Shown here: piece after piece, positions 52,469-61,596 of the stretch
Layout: every line of letters starts with the position of its first letter
Numbering within the stretch: position 1 is the first letter of the stretch
Made by a program: the position numbers and the translations under genes
The notes under the pieces: model-generated
Seen by the model: only the letters and a program-made list of their open reading frames with translations
Told to the model about the DNA's origin: nothing
Databases searched by the model: none
Source: Paenibacillus phytohabitans
GTDB lineage: Bacteria; Bacillota; Bacilli; Paenibacillales; Paenibacillaceae
Reading direction: 5' to 3'
Assembly (NCBI RefSeq): GCF_013141775.1
Contig: NZ_WHOB01000062.1
Span: 124,001-188,000, forward strand
DNA length: 64,000 nucleotides

Positions 52469-54154
52469 TTAGATCTTCAGCACGCCGCCTTTGCTTGCAT
52501 TGGTAACCAGCTTGGAGTAACGGGCCAGGTAACCGGTCTTCACCTTCGGTTCGAAGCCTTTCCAGCCGCTGCGGCGGACAGCCAGCACTTCTTCTTCAAC
52601 CAGCAGCTCAATCTTGCGGCCCTTCAGGTCCAGCTCGATGATGTCACCATCCTCGACAAAAGCAATCGGTCCGCCCTCAGCCGCTTCCGGCGAGATGTGG
52701 CCGATACTGATGCCGCGGGACGCTCCGGAGAACCGGCCGTCGGTGATCAGGCCGACCTTGGCGCCAAGACCCATACCGACGATCTGCGAAGTCGGTGCCA
52801 GCATTTCCGGCATACCCGGTCCGCCCTTCGGACCTTCATACCGGATAACAACGACATGGCCTTCTTTGACCTTGCCGTTCGCGATCCCTTCCAGCGCCTG
52901 CTCCTGGGAGTCGAAGCAGATGGCAGGGCCCTTGTGGTAGCCGCCAACGGAAGCATCTACGGCACCAACCTTGATGATGGAGCCTTCCGGAGCCAGGTTG
53001 CCGTAGAGTACAGCCAATCCGCCTACCGGGGAATAAGGGTTGTCTATTGTATGAATAACCGACGTATCCTGAATCTCATGACCCGTGACATTCTCGGCCA
53101 GAGTCTTGCCGGTTACGGTCATGCAGTCGCCGAAGATGGCGCCCGGCTTCTTCAGCAGCTCGTTCAGCACAGCGCTGACGCCGCCCGCCCGGTCCACATC
53201 CTCGATGAAGATATCGGATGCCGGAGCCAGCTTGGCCAGGTAAGGCACGCGGTTGGCTACTTCATTGATGCGCTCCAGCGGATAGTCAATTTCAGCTTCC
53301 TGAGCCAGTGCCAGGGTATGCAGCACAGTGTTGGTGGAACCACCCATAGCCATATCCAGCGCAAAGGCATTGTCCAATGATTCATGGGTTACGATATCAC
53401 GCGGCTTCAGATCCAGCTTGATCAGCTCCATTAGCTGGGTAGCTGATTTGCGGACGAAATCTCTGCGTTCTTCGGCAACAGCCAGAATGGTGCCGTTGCC
53501 CGGGAGAGCAAGGCCCATAGCTTCTGCCAGACAGTTCATGGAATTGGCTGTGAACATACCCGAACATGATCCGCAGGTTGGACAGCCGAATTGTTCCAGT
53601 TCAAGCAGTTCAGCGTCATTGATCTTGCCGACCTGATGGGCGCCAACGCCTTCGAACACGGATGTCAGGGATAGCTTCTTGCCTTTGCTGTCTACGCCGG
53701 CCTTCATCGGTCCGCCGCTGACGAAGATCGTCGGGATGTTGACGCGCAGTGCGCCCATCATCATGCCCGGGGTGATTTTATCACAGTTGGGAATGCACAC
53801 CATTCCATCGAACCAGTGAGCGGAAACCATCGTTTCCACAGAATCGGCAATAATCTCGCGGCTTGGGAGCGAATAGCGCATTCCGATATGTCCCATGGCA
53901 ATACCGTCATCTACGCCGATGGTATTGAATTCGAACGGAACCCCCCCGGCTTCACGGATAGCTTCCTTAACGATTTTGCCGAATTCCTGCAGATGCACAT
54001 GACCCGGTACAATGTCGAGATAGGAATTGCAGACTGCGATGAACGGCTTGCCGAAATCCTCTTCCTTAACACCTGCAGCACGCAGAAGACTGCGGTGCGG
54101 AGCGCGGTCAAAGCCCTTTTTGATCATGTCTGAACGCATTTTCTTGTTTGCCAT
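52469..54154 (-). CDS. ilvD: Dihydroxy-acid dehydratase
   Basis: Fe-S enzyme of 561 residues that makes 2-keto acids for valine, isoleucine and leucine synthesis. It starts MANKKMRSDMIKKGFDRAPH. Cluster ligands lie in PNCDKITPGM and GCPTCGSCSGMFTANSMNC. GDGIIELDLKGRKI-like and ARYSKLVTNASKGGVL blocks close the protein. The open frame extends to 54244, but AGGGGG precedes ATG 54154 at good spacing. It is transcribed alone, not with ilvBHC. A candidate minus-strand promoter, TTGCAA-16-TATATT, lies at 54238-54211. Confidence 0.96.
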   Translation of the reverse strand: MANKKMRSDMIKKGFDRAPHRSLLRAAGVKEEDFGKPFIAVCNSYLDIVPGHVHLQEFGKIVKEAIREAGGVPFEFNTIGVDDGIAMGHIGMRYSLPSREIIADSVETMVSAHWFDGMVCIPNCDKITPGMMMGALRVNIPTIFVSGGPMKAGVDSKGKKLSLTSVFEGVGAHQVGKINDAELLELEQFGCPTCGSCSGMFTANSMNCLAEAMGLALPGNGTILAVAEERRDFVRKSATQLMELIKLDLKPRDIVTHESLDNAFALDMAMGGSTNTVLHTLALAQEAEIDYPLERINEVANRVPYLAKLAPASDIFIEDVDRAGGVSAVLNELLKKPGAIFGDCMTVTGKTLAENVTGHEIQDTSVIHTIDNPYSPVGGLAVLYGNLAPEGSIIKVGAVDASVGGYHKGPAICFDSQEQALEGIANGKVKEGHVVVIRYEGPKGGPGMPEMLAPTSQIVGMGLGAKVGLITDGRFSGASRGISIGHISPEAAEGGPIAFVEDGDIIELDLKGRKIELLVEEEVLAVRRSGWKGFEPKVKTGYLARYSKLVTNASKGGVLKI

Positions 54155-54210
54155 GATGAAATTTCCCCCTAAAAGTATTGTGAGCCTAACCTCTTGGAAC
54201 GGTGAGAACA

Positions 54211-54238
54211 AATATAGTGCCGCATTAACGCATTGCAA
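54211..54238 (-). promoter_or_regulatory. Candidate ilvD promoter
   Basis: Minus strand: TTGCAA (54238-54233), 16-nt spacer, TATATT (54216-54211), about 57 nt before the start codon. The rest of the gap to 54470 shows no other feature I can name. Confidence 0.4.
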
Positions 54239-54470
54239 TCCCAAAAGCTGCGTGTCTGCGGTTTATAGAAGGATCAAGGTCCAGCTTCCTGCAGTAAACA
54301 GAAGTAGGGCGGAGCCGTTTCTATAAAACAAGCGGATTGGATACGAACGTTAATAGAGAGTCTATCACAAAAAACCTCATTTTTCTACCGGGCAATGTGA
54401 AGTTTGTCGCAGTCATCTCCCGGCATACCAATGGAAACGGCTACACTGTCCTCCACAGGAATTCATACAC

Positions 54471-54499
54471 AAAAAGCCTATCCGCGGCGGGACAGGCTT
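54471..54499 (-). terminator. Terminator of the acyltransferase gene
   Basis: Minus strand: AAGCCTGTCC pairs with GGATAGGCTT (54499-54490 with 54482-54473) and continues into TTTTT. Confidence 0.75.
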
Positions 54500-54538
54500 C
54501 TACATATTAATAAGGGAAGAGGTTTCTGTGAATAATTA

Positions 54539-55579
54539 CTAAAGTGAGCGCCGGATGGCGGCGCGCTGGAGCGAGATCATCCAGTCTACAGACGGCTCAA
54601 CCAACGGGTTCAGCATACGTCTGACAGCGGGCTGGGCCAGCAGCACCGTGCAGGATACTGCGCCTGCAATCAGAAGAGCGGCACCCGCAGCATTTCCGAT
54701 ATAGGCATAGAGGCCGGAAACGGCAGCCGCCCGGACAATGAATCCGTGAAGCAGGAAGACGTAGAGGGTGCGGCGTCCCAAGTCTGTCATGCGGCTTAAC
54801 CCGTAAGGGACCAGGCCCAGAAATGCCAGCGAAGCGGCAAATTGCAGACCATACACAGCGAGCCGGAACACACCCGCATACCATTCATGGGCACCGAGCT
54901 GCATGTAGGTCATACTGCCGAACAGCCAGCCCATCGGGAGATCGCGTCCCGCTACGCCCATCACTATAAGCAGCAGGAGGGAAGCGGCAGCGGCAGCGGT
55001 TTTGACATATTGCTGATACAGCTTAACGAAAGCTCCGAATGAGAAATGATATCCGATGACGAAAAAGGGCAGATAGACAAAGGTGCGGCTGATGCTGAAC
55101 CAGATTCCATCCAGCTGCAGATAACCTACAGCCACACCTGCGGCGATGGCGAACGCAAACTGGGCGCTCTTGCTCCAGCGGCTCATCCCCAGCATGAGCA
55201 GACGCCAGAAGGCGTGGCTGGCCAGGAACCACAGCAGCAGGTAAGGAGCGAAGAAGGAATGCTGTATGTTATTTACATGGAATAAGGAAATGTCGAGTGC
55301 GGAGTAGAGGCTCTGAAAAATAATATATTGCAGTCCGATCTGCAGCAGCACCTTACGGCCGGCCGCGCCATTTAAGCTTTTACGGGCAAAGTAACCGGTC
55401 ACAAGCACAAACAGCGGCATGTGAAAGCTGAAGATCCATTGGTACAGGGTGTGGAGTCCGCTCATTTCAAGAATCAGGGGTTCGATCGCATTGGCCACAA
55501 AGACAGTTACAATAAGCATGAAGCGTAAATTAAGAAAAAACGTTTCTCCACGCGTGTCGAGCGAGCTTTCCCGGGTCAT
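54539..55579 (-). CDS. Acyltransferase family 3 membrane protein
   Basis: Polytopic protein of 346 residues, of the acyltransferase-3 group that moves acetyl groups onto envelope sugars. About ten spans are visible. The family loop is present as FSFHMPLFVLVTGYFARKS, with the His used in acyl transfer, and LLWFLASHAFWRLL follows. No C-terminal SGNH domain, so it is the simple form, similar to fucose-4-O-acetylase-like proteins. The upstream extension to 55699 is unlikely because GGAGG lies 8 nt before ATG 55579. The acceptor polymer is unknown. Confidence 0.85.
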   Translation of the reverse strand: MTRESSLDTRGETFFLNLRFMLIVTVFVANAIEPLILEMSGLHTLYQWIFSFHMPLFVLVTGYFARKSLNGAAGRKVLLQIGLQYIIFQSLYSALDISLFHVNNIQHSFFAPYLLLWFLASHAFWRLLMLGMSRWSKSAQFAFAIAAGVAVGYLQLDGIWFSISRTFVYLPFFVIGYHFSFGAFVKLYQQYVKTAAAAASLLLLIVMGVAGRDLPMGWLFGSMTYMQLGAHEWYAGVFRLAVYGLQFAASLAFLGLVPYGLSRMTDLGRRTLYVFLLHGFIVRAAAVSGLYAYIGNAAGAALLIAGAVSCTVLLAQPAVRRMLNPLVEPSVDWMISLQRAAIRRSL

Positions 55580-55675
55580 GACGTTACCTCCAATAAATGC
55601 GGTTTGCGCGATGCTTAATACTTTAATTTTAAAATACATGATTTCCGGTAAATAAATTGTGAAATACATCACAAT

Positions 55676-55689
55676 GGTAAGCGCTCTCA
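55676..55689. promoter_or_regulatory. Candidate cre site between divergent genes
   Basis: GGTAAGCGCTCTCA agrees with the CcpA consensus TGWNANCGNTNWCA at every position but the first. It lies 92 nt before the hydrolase start and 97 nt before the divergent acyltransferase start. Confidence 0.5.
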
Positions 55690-55780
55690 TGGCCGCCATA
55701 TGTGGCGAAGTGTTGAAGGTTGTTTGATTTCATTGATTACACTATAATTTTCTGTATGCAGTATCCGGGAGTGAATTCTA

Positions 55781-56530
55781 TTGAGAAAAAGCAGTACCAA
55801 ACGCAATGTGCTTATAGGAATTGTATTGATTCTGCTGGTGGCAGGGGTGTTTATATGGAAGTACCTGACTCCGTATCAGCCTGCTGAAAGAGCCGAATCC
55901 GCACTTGTCTCTGCCGGGGGAGTTACAGTAGAGCAGAATGACAACTGGATCTCGTTCGAGCCATCGGTTGCACTCGGCACCGCCGTGATCTTTTATCCCG
56001 GCGCACTGGTCGAGGCGGAAGCATATGCTCCGCTTGCCAGGAAAGTCGCAGCAGCCGGCCACCCGTTCTATATCGCGAGAATGCCGCTCAATCTGGCCGT
56101 GATCAAGGGGAATGCTGCCGAAGAGATTATCCGCGTGCATCCGAAGCAGTCCTTTGTGCTTGGCGGACACTCGCTTGGCGGGGTAATGGCCTCGCGCTTC
56201 GCCGCAGATCATGCCGACCAGCTGGAAGGCGTTTTTTTTCTGGCTTCCTACCCGGATGAGAAGGGCAGTCTGAAGGATACTACGCTGTCCGTATTGTCGG
56301 TGCTGGGTACGGAGGACAAGGTGGTTGATCAGGAGAGCTATAACGAAGGCCGGGCTTATCTTCCGGGCAACACTGTATACACGCCAGTCAACGGTGGCAA
56401 TCATGCCCAGTTCGGCAGCTACGGCCCCCAGAAGGGTGACGGGACAGCCACCATCACAGAGGAAGAGCAGCAGACACGCACTGCGCGGGCCTTGCTGGAT
56501 TGGATAGGGAATCTGCGTCAGAGCAAGTGA
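55781..56530 (+). CDS. Membrane-anchored alpha/beta hydrolase
   Basis: A 249-residue protein with a basic start and one N-terminal span (RNVLIGIVLILLVAGVFIW), then an alpha/beta-hydrolase domain facing outward. The nucleophile elbow is LGGHSLGG, the acid region is SVLGTEDKVVD and the catalytic His is in NGGNHAQFGSYG. This matches the Abhydrolase_5 group of dienelactone-hydrolase-like proteins; the substrate is unknown. The TTG start has GGGAGTGA at 7-8 nt. The HAD gene follows 49 bp later, so the two may be co-transcribed. Confidence 0.88.
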   Translation: MRKSSTKRNVLIGIVLILLVAGVFIWKYLTPYQPAERAESALVSAGGVTVEQNDNWISFEPSVALGTAVIFYPGALVEAEAYAPLARKVAAAGHPFYIARMPLNLAVIKGNAAEEIIRVHPKQSFVLGGHSLGGVMASRFAADHADQLEGVFFLASYPDEKGSLKDTTLSVLSVLGTEDKVVDQESYNEGRAYLPGNTVYTPVNGGNHAQFGSYGPQKGDGTATITEEEQQTRTARALLDWIGNLRQSK

Positions 56531-56579
56531 GCACCGAATGACGGAAGTAACTCCGCCTGGGAGAGGAGTGTCAGTCTGA

Positions 56580-57350
56580 ATGCCTGAATTGCATATTAAT
56601 GAGATATCCGTTCCGTGCAGGGGCATCCTGTTCGACAAGGATGGAACGCTGCTGGATCTGCTTGCCACCTGGGGAAGCTGGGCTGATCTGATTCTGGAAG
56701 GGCTGGGCAGCCAGCTGGCATTCATCGGCGGCCTGCCGCGAGCCGGGCCGGATATTGCTTCTGTGCTGGGTACGGTTCATGATGCCAACGGCAAGGTGAC
56801 CGGCTATGATCCCGCCGGACCGCTCTCCATGGCGACCGCCGAAGAAACGACCGGGCTTCTGGCCTGGCAGCTGTATGCTGCCGGCGTTCCCTGGAATGAA
56901 GCGGTAACGCGTGTGAATGCGATCTCCAAGGAAGCTATGAACGAGCTGCGCCGGCGGAGGGCGGCGGTAGCAATGCCGGGGCTGCATGCTTTTCTGGAGC
57001 AGTGTGCGGCCGCTTCCCTGAAGCTCGGTGTAGTGACCTCCGACCATATGGCCACTACCCGCGAGCAGCTGGAGTGGCTTGGGATATCCGGTTATTTTGA
57101 TTCCGTCGTCACCAGAGACAGAGTGAAGCACGGCAAGCCTGCACCGGAGATGGCCGAGACGGCCTGCCGGGAGCTGGGCCTGCTGCCCGGGGAGACGGTC
57201 ATTATCGGTGACAGTAATGCGGATATGCAGCTTGGTAAGGGAGCCGGACTGCGTCTTGCTGTGGGTCTGTCTCCAGACGGGGCCGCAGCCCACCTGCTGG
57301 ATGCGGATATTGTTGTTTCCGGCTATCCGCAGCTCCGGTTAACATTCTGA
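56580..57350 (+). CDS. HAD family hydrolase (phosphoglycolate phosphatase-like)
   Basis: Cytosolic phosphatase of 256 residues with a helical cap. HAD motif I is FDKDGTLLD near residue 18, motif II includes VVTSDH, motif III is the Lys of HGKPAPEM, and motif IV is IIGDSNADMQLG. Class C1 cap is inserted after motif I, as in Gph/PgmB relatives. Substrate not predictable. The ribosome site GAGGAG lies about 13 nt upstream, slightly long. It lies between the hydrolase and the sirtuin gene on the same strand, with gaps of 49 and 27 bp. Confidence 0.9.
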   Translation: MPELHINEISVPCRGILFDKDGTLLDLLATWGSWADLILEGLGSQLAFIGGLPRAGPDIASVLGTVHDANGKVTGYDPAGPLSMATAEETTGLLAWQLYAAGVPWNEAVTRVNAISKEAMNELRRRRAAVAMPGLHAFLEQCAAASLKLGVVTSDHMATTREQLEWLGISGYFDSVVTRDRVKHGKPAPEMAETACRELGLLPGETVIIGDSNADMQLGKGAGLRLAVGLSPDGAAAHLLDADIVVSGYPQLRLTF

Positions 57351-57377
57351 TTTCATTTCAGTACAGAGAGGAAACGT

Positions 57378-58127
57378 GTGGACTCTATGGATCAATTGCA
57401 GCTACTGGCTTCCTGGATCAAAGACAGCGGGAATATTGTTTTTTTCGGCGGCGCCGGAACATCAACGGAGAGCGGCATACCGGATTTCCGTTCGGCGGCC
57501 GGTCTATACCAGACTCAGCACAACTCTCCTTATCCGCCTGAAGTGATGCTGAGCCGCAGCTTTTTCATGTCCTCGCCGGACATTTTTTTTGATTTCTACC
57601 GCAGCAAGATGATTCATCCGGAGGCGAAGCCGAACGGAGCCCACCGGCTGCTGGCTGAACTTGAAGCCAAAGGCAAGCTGAAGGCAGTCATTACACAGAA
57701 TATCGACGGTCTGCACCAGCTGGCGGGAAGCCGCCGGGTGCTGGAGCTGCACGGCTCGATTCACCGCAATCACTGCATGGACTGCAATACCTATTACGGT
57801 CTGGAGCAGATTCTGGAGCAGACGGCTGCTGTACCGCTGTGCCCGGAATGCGGCGGCATTATTAAGCCGGATGTGGTGCTCTATGAGGAAGCGCTTGATC
57901 ACGATGTACTGGTCGACGCAGTGGCGGCGATTGCGGCAGCGGATCTGCTGATTATTGGCGGAACTTCACTTACCGTCCAACCGGCGGCGAGTCTGATCAC
58001 CTATTTCCGCGGAAGGCATACGGTACTGCTTAACGGCGATCCGACCCCGTATGACCACCAGGCAGATCTGATTATTACCGACCGGATCGGCGATGTGATG
58101 GGCAGAATACAGGGGCTGCTCGGGTGA
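57378..58127 (+). CDS. NAD-dependent protein deacylase, SIR2 family
   Basis: Sirtuin of 249 residues. NAD motifs: GGAGTSTESGIPDFRSA and TQNIDGLHQLAGS, with the catalytic His in ELHGSIHRNHC. Four zinc cysteines are present (HCMDC and LCPECGG). The NAD pocket closes at GGTSLTVQPAASL and LNGDPTPYD. It removes acyl groups from lysines of cytosolic proteins, probably including acetyl-CoA synthetase, although no acuABC genes are here. The GTG start has GAGAGGAAA at the right distance; ATG 57387 would be too far. Confidence 0.95.
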   Translation: MDSMDQLQLLASWIKDSGNIVFFGGAGTSTESGIPDFRSAAGLYQTQHNSPYPPEVMLSRSFFMSSPDIFFDFYRSKMIHPEAKPNGAHRLLAELEAKGKLKAVITQNIDGLHQLAGSRRVLELHGSIHRNHCMDCNTYYGLEQILEQTAAVPLCPECGGIIKPDVVLYEEALDHDVLVDAVAAIAAADLLIIGGTSLTVQPAASLITYFRGRHTVLLNGDPTPYDHQADLIITDRIGDVMGRIQGLLG

Positions 58128-58224
58128 GGATTCATGCTTTTCCCCTTGAGAAGATTATAAAGTCTGTCGGGAGTTTAAATTAGGGTAATGAATCAACTGA
58201 GGAAACGAGAGGCAGGGATAAGCA

Positions 58225-59229
58225 ATGGTATATGTGGCTAACGATGAACGGTATGAAGTCATGCGTTACAACCGCACTGGCAGGTCAGGCCTCAAGCTTC
58301 CGGCTATTTCACTGGGCCTCTGGCATAATTTCGGCGGTATCGATACCTATGAGAATGGCCGTGAGATGATCACCCGCTCTTTCGATCTCGGAATTACCCA
58401 TTTCGATCTGGCTAACAACTATGGTCCTCCGGCAGGCTCGGCAGAGGAAATGTTCGGCAAAGTTCTCGCCCGGGATCTGGCTCCGTACCGTGACGAGCTG
58501 GTAATCTCCACCAAGGCGGGATATTATATGTGGCCCGGCCCTTACGGCGACTGGGGTTCACGCAAATATATACTGTCCAGCCTGGACCAGAGCCTGAAAC
58601 GGCTGGGACTGGACTATGTGGATATTTTCTATTCCCACCGTCCGGACCCGGAAACACCAATGGAAGAAACGGTGGGAGCACTGGATCATGCCGTGCGTTC
58701 AGGCAAAGCGCTCTACATCGGCTTGTCCAACTACACGGCCGAGCAGACGGAGCAGGCAATTGGCATCCTGAAGGAGCTCGGAACACCGCTTCTGATTCAT
58801 CAGCCGCGGTATTCCATGCTCGACCGCTGGATCGAAGGCGGGCTGCAGGATGTGCTGGAGGAGCATGGCGTCGGCAGTATCGCCTTTACACCGCTGGCGC
58901 AGGGCCTGCTGACCAGCAAATACCTGAACGGCATTCCGGGCGATTCCCGGGCCGCCGGGCCATCCGCCTTCCTGAACGAGAGCCGGATTACGCCGGAGGT
59001 GCTGCGCAAGATTCACGCGCTCAACCAGATGGCGGTAGCGCGCGGCCAGAGCCTGGCCCAGTTCGCGCTCCTCTGGACGCTGCGCGGCGGCAAGGTGACC
59101 TCGGCGCTGATCGGCGCCAGCCGGGTAAGCCAGATCGAGGAGAATATTGCCGCTCTGGCGCATGGCGATTTCTCGCAGGAAGAGCTGGAACGGATTGAGA
59201 CGATCCTTGGAACAGAGGATGAAGCCTGA
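58225..59229 (+). CDS. Aldo/keto reductase, L-glyceraldehyde 3-phosphate reductase type
   Basis: TIM-barrel NADPH-dependent reductase of 334 residues, close to E. coli YghZ and B. subtilis YccK-type proteins. The tetrad is visible: Asp/Tyr in FDLANNYGPPAGSAEE, Lys in STKAGYYMWPGPYG and His in DIFYSHRPDPETP. Nicotinamide-binding SNYTAEQ and the C-terminal SALIGASRVSQIEEN are present. It reduces toxic aldehydes such as methylglyoxal or L-glyceraldehyde 3-phosphate. ATG 58225 has a GAGGCAGGGA stretch upstream. A hairpin terminator closes it. Confidence 0.94.
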   Translation: MVYVANDERYEVMRYNRTGRSGLKLPAISLGLWHNFGGIDTYENGREMITRSFDLGITHFDLANNYGPPAGSAEEMFGKVLARDLAPYRDELVISTKAGYYMWPGPYGDWGSRKYILSSLDQSLKRLGLDYVDIFYSHRPDPETPMEETVGALDHAVRSGKALYIGLSNYTAEQTEQAIGILKELGTPLLIHQPRYSMLDRWIEGGLQDVLEEHGVGSIAFTPLAQGLLTSKYLNGIPGDSRAAGPSAFLNESRITPEVLRKIHALNQMAVARGQSLAQFALLWTLRGGKVTSALIGASRVSQIEENIAALAHGDFSQEELERIETILGTEDEA

Positions 59230-59251
59230 GTAATCTATAGAATTGACAAGA

Positions 59252-59290
59252 AACAGCCCGCTTCCGGAACAGGAAACGGGCTGTTGGCTT
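59252..59290. terminator. Bidirectional terminator
   Basis: AACAGCCCG at 59252-59260 pairs with CGGGCTGTT at 59277-59285, between the convergent aldo/keto reductase and AraC genes. Confidence 0.75.
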
Positions 59291-59329
59291 AATTGGAGTT
59301 CTGGTAGAACGGCGGATGCTCTCCTGAGC

Positions 59330-60187
59330 CTATTTCTCCCCGGGATTGGCAGTTGCCTGCCGGTAAGTGCTGGGAGACTGGGCACAAAAGCGTTTGAACT
59401 GCCGGGAGAAGTACAGGGCATCGGTCAGGCCGACGGAGGCTGCGACCTGCTCTACCGACAGCTCAGGGCGTTCGCGCAGCAGCTGGCGGGACTTCTCAAT
59501 GCGCAGCTTCAGCAGATAGGTCACCGGCGAGAGGCCGGTCTCCTGCTTGAAGATGCGCGACAGATAAGCGCGGTTATAGCCCAGGCTGCCGCACATCTGT
59601 TCAATGGAGACCGGATGGGCATATTGGGAAGCCATATAGTTGATCATTTGCTTCACCGTGCGTTTGACCTGCGATTCTGCCCCGGGCAACCGTGACGAGG
59701 AGATCAGCAGACCGGATGCTTCGCCGATGATCAGGTAAAGATAGCCGAGCGAGGTCAGATGCGCGCTCTCCTTGCCCGCATAGAAGGCGGACATCATCCC
59801 GGCGAGTGCGCCCGGGATCACACTGCCTTCAGCCGAGGTCAGGACCGGCTTCTCCGGGGAGAAGCCGGCCTGCAAGGCGAGCTGCTCCGCGTCCGCTCCG
59901 GTGAAGGCGGCCCAGCGGTACCGCCAGGGCTGCTGCTGATCCGAGATGTAGCTCACCAGCTGGGCCGGATGGATCAGGAAGCAGTCTCCCGCTCCCAGTT
60001 CATATTTGCGCTGCTCGGTCCGGAAGACACCGGAGCCGGACTCAATGTAGTGAAGCAGATAATAATCGTAGATCTTGGGGCCGGCCTGATGAAGCGGAAG
60101 CGTCTGGCTCTCCCCGGCGAACAGCACATGCAGAGGCTGCTGATCGAAATACACGGGATTTGATCCTACGGAATAGGTATGTTCCAA
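59330..60187 (-). CDS. AraC family regulator beside the galactose operon
   Basis: A 285-residue regulator with an N-terminal cupin sensor (about 25-120, LLHYIESGSGVFRTEQRKYE) and a C-terminal double helix-turn-helix: MASQYAHPVSIEQMCGSLGY, then SRIFKQETGLSPVTYLLK and ASVGLTDALYFSRQFKRF. The family resembles MsmR/RafR-type activators of alpha-galactoside use. It is divergent from galK and likely activates it. The frame is open to 60232, but AAAGGCGG lies just before TTG 60187, which I prefer as the start. Confidence 0.88.
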   Translation of the reverse strand: MEHTYSVGSNPVYFDQQPLHVLFAGESQTLPLHQAGPKIYDYYLLHYIESGSGVFRTEQRKYELGAGDCFLIHPAQLVSYISDQQQPWRYRWAAFTGADAEQLALQAGFSPEKPVLTSAEGSVIPGALAGMMSAFYAGKESAHLTSLGYLYLIIGEASGLLISSSRLPGAESQVKRTVKQMINYMASQYAHPVSIEQMCGSLGYNRAYLSRIFKQETGLSPVTYLLKLRIEKSRQLLRERPELSVEQVAASVGLTDALYFSRQFKRFCAQSPSTYRQATANPGEK

Positions 60188-60347
60188 CGGCCATCCGCCT
60201 TTCTTGAATATAACGCTATCATAGCTTAGCATGAGGGGAAGCGCAGAAATGAATCTTTATCTCCAGTATATCCTCCCGGCGGCTGGAAGTCACATTTGTC
60301 CATGTATTGCACACATGATTGCATTATCAGGGCAAGTCTGATTTTAT

Positions 60348-60353
60348 TATAAT
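60348..60353 (+). promoter_or_regulatory. galK promoter -10 box
   Basis: TATAAT at 60348-60353 has no good -35 at 16-18 nt, fitting an activator-dependent promoter. TTGCACACATGATTGCA just upstream (about 60307-60323) is a possible AraC-regulator site. Inference only. Confidence 0.45.
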
Positions 60354-60416
60354 GTAAGCATGAAGGAAGCAAGTTGCAAGCCCAAGCACAAGCAGCGAAA
60401 GGATGGAGTGGCAATA

Positions 60417-61595
60417 ATGAGTGTACAGGAACTTAACAGTAAATTTATCGAGAAATACGGGGAGAGCAGCGAAGAGGCGCGGGTATTCTACGCACCGGGC
60501 CGTGTGAATCTCATCGGAGAGCATCTGGACTACAACGGCGGGTACGTGTTCCCGGCAGCACTGGACTTCGGAACTACCCTTATCGTACGTCCGCGTTCGG
60601 ACGGTAAGGTTCAATTCGCATCAACGAATTTCCCTTATGAAGCCTCTATCGACTACAGCGAAATCGGCAAAGCCAAAACCGGCGAGTGGGTTGACTATCC
60701 GGTGGGTGTGATGGTCGAGCTGGCCAAGAAGGATCTTCCGGTATCCGGAGGGTATGACCTCTTGTTCCACGGAGAGATTCCGAACGGCTCGGGCTTGTCC
60801 TCTTCCGCTTCCATCGAGGTAGTAACAGGTTATGCCTTCCTGACGCTGCTTGGCGGAGACACGGATACTGTAGAGATCGCCCTGCTGTCCCAGCGTGCGG
60901 AGAACCAGTATGTCGGCGTAAACTCCGGCATCATGGACCAGTTCGCTGTCGCCAACGGCAAACGCGATCAGGCCATCCTGCTGATGTGCGACACCCTGGA
61001 ATACAGCCTGGTTCCTTTTGTGACAGGCAGCTACAAGCTGGTTATCGGCAATACGAACAAGAAGCGCGGCCTTGTGGATTCCAAGTACAATGAGCGCCGC
61101 AGCCAATGCGAGGAGGCTCTGGCTATTTTGAAGCAAGAGGTGCCAACCCTGTCCTACCTAGCCGAGCTTAAACCTGAACAATTCGAGCTTCATCAGCATA
61201 AAATCACCGACGAAACCGTCAGACGCCGCGCCCGCCATGTGGTGGAAGAGAACCAGCGTGTGCTCGATTCGGTTGAAGTGCTCAAGAACAATGACCTGAA
61301 GCAATTCGGACTCTATATGAACGACTCCCATGTCTCCCTGCGTGACCTGTATGAAGTCAGCTGCGAAGAGCTGGACATCATGGTTGAAGAGGCACAGCGT
61401 ATTCCGGGAACACTCGGCTCGCGTATGACAGGTGCAGGATTCGGCGGATGTACAGTATCTCTGGTGCATGAGGATGATGTGCAGCGGTTCATTGCCGAAG
61501 TCGGCGAAGCTTACAAGAAGAGATCCGGTCTGACCGGCGAGTTCTATGTATGCACGATCGGTAACGGCGTCGAAGAACTGAAAGGAGTGAAATAA
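60417..61595 (+). CDS. galK: Galactokinase
   Basis: GHMP kinase of 392 residues that phosphorylates galactose in the Leloir pathway. The galactokinase signature is GRVNLIGEHLDYNGGYVFP near residue 30. The ATP loop is PNGSGLSSSAS, and the C-terminal GHMP motif is GSRMTGAGFGGCTVSLV. Catalytic Asp is probably in NSGIMDQFA. GGATGGAG precedes ATG 60417; an upstream open frame from 60360 has no such site. The galE start follows the stop after 1 nt, with its ribosome site inside galK. Confidence 0.97.
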   Translation: MSVQELNSKFIEKYGESSEEARVFYAPGRVNLIGEHLDYNGGYVFPAALDFGTTLIVRPRSDGKVQFASTNFPYEASIDYSEIGKAKTGEWVDYPVGVMVELAKKDLPVSGGYDLLFHGEIPNGSGLSSSASIEVVTGYAFLTLLGGDTDTVEIALLSQRAENQYVGVNSGIMDQFAVANGKRDQAILLMCDTLEYSLVPFVTGSYKLVIGNTNKKRGLVDSKYNERRSQCEEALAILKQEVPTLSYLAELKPEQFELHQHKITDETVRRRARHVVEENQRVLDSVEVLKNNDLKQFGLYMNDSHVSLRDLYEVSCEELDIMVEEAQRIPGTLGSRMTGAGFGGCTVSLVHEDDVQRFIAEVGEAYKKRSGLTGEFYVCTIGNGVEELKGVK

Positions 61596-61596
61596 G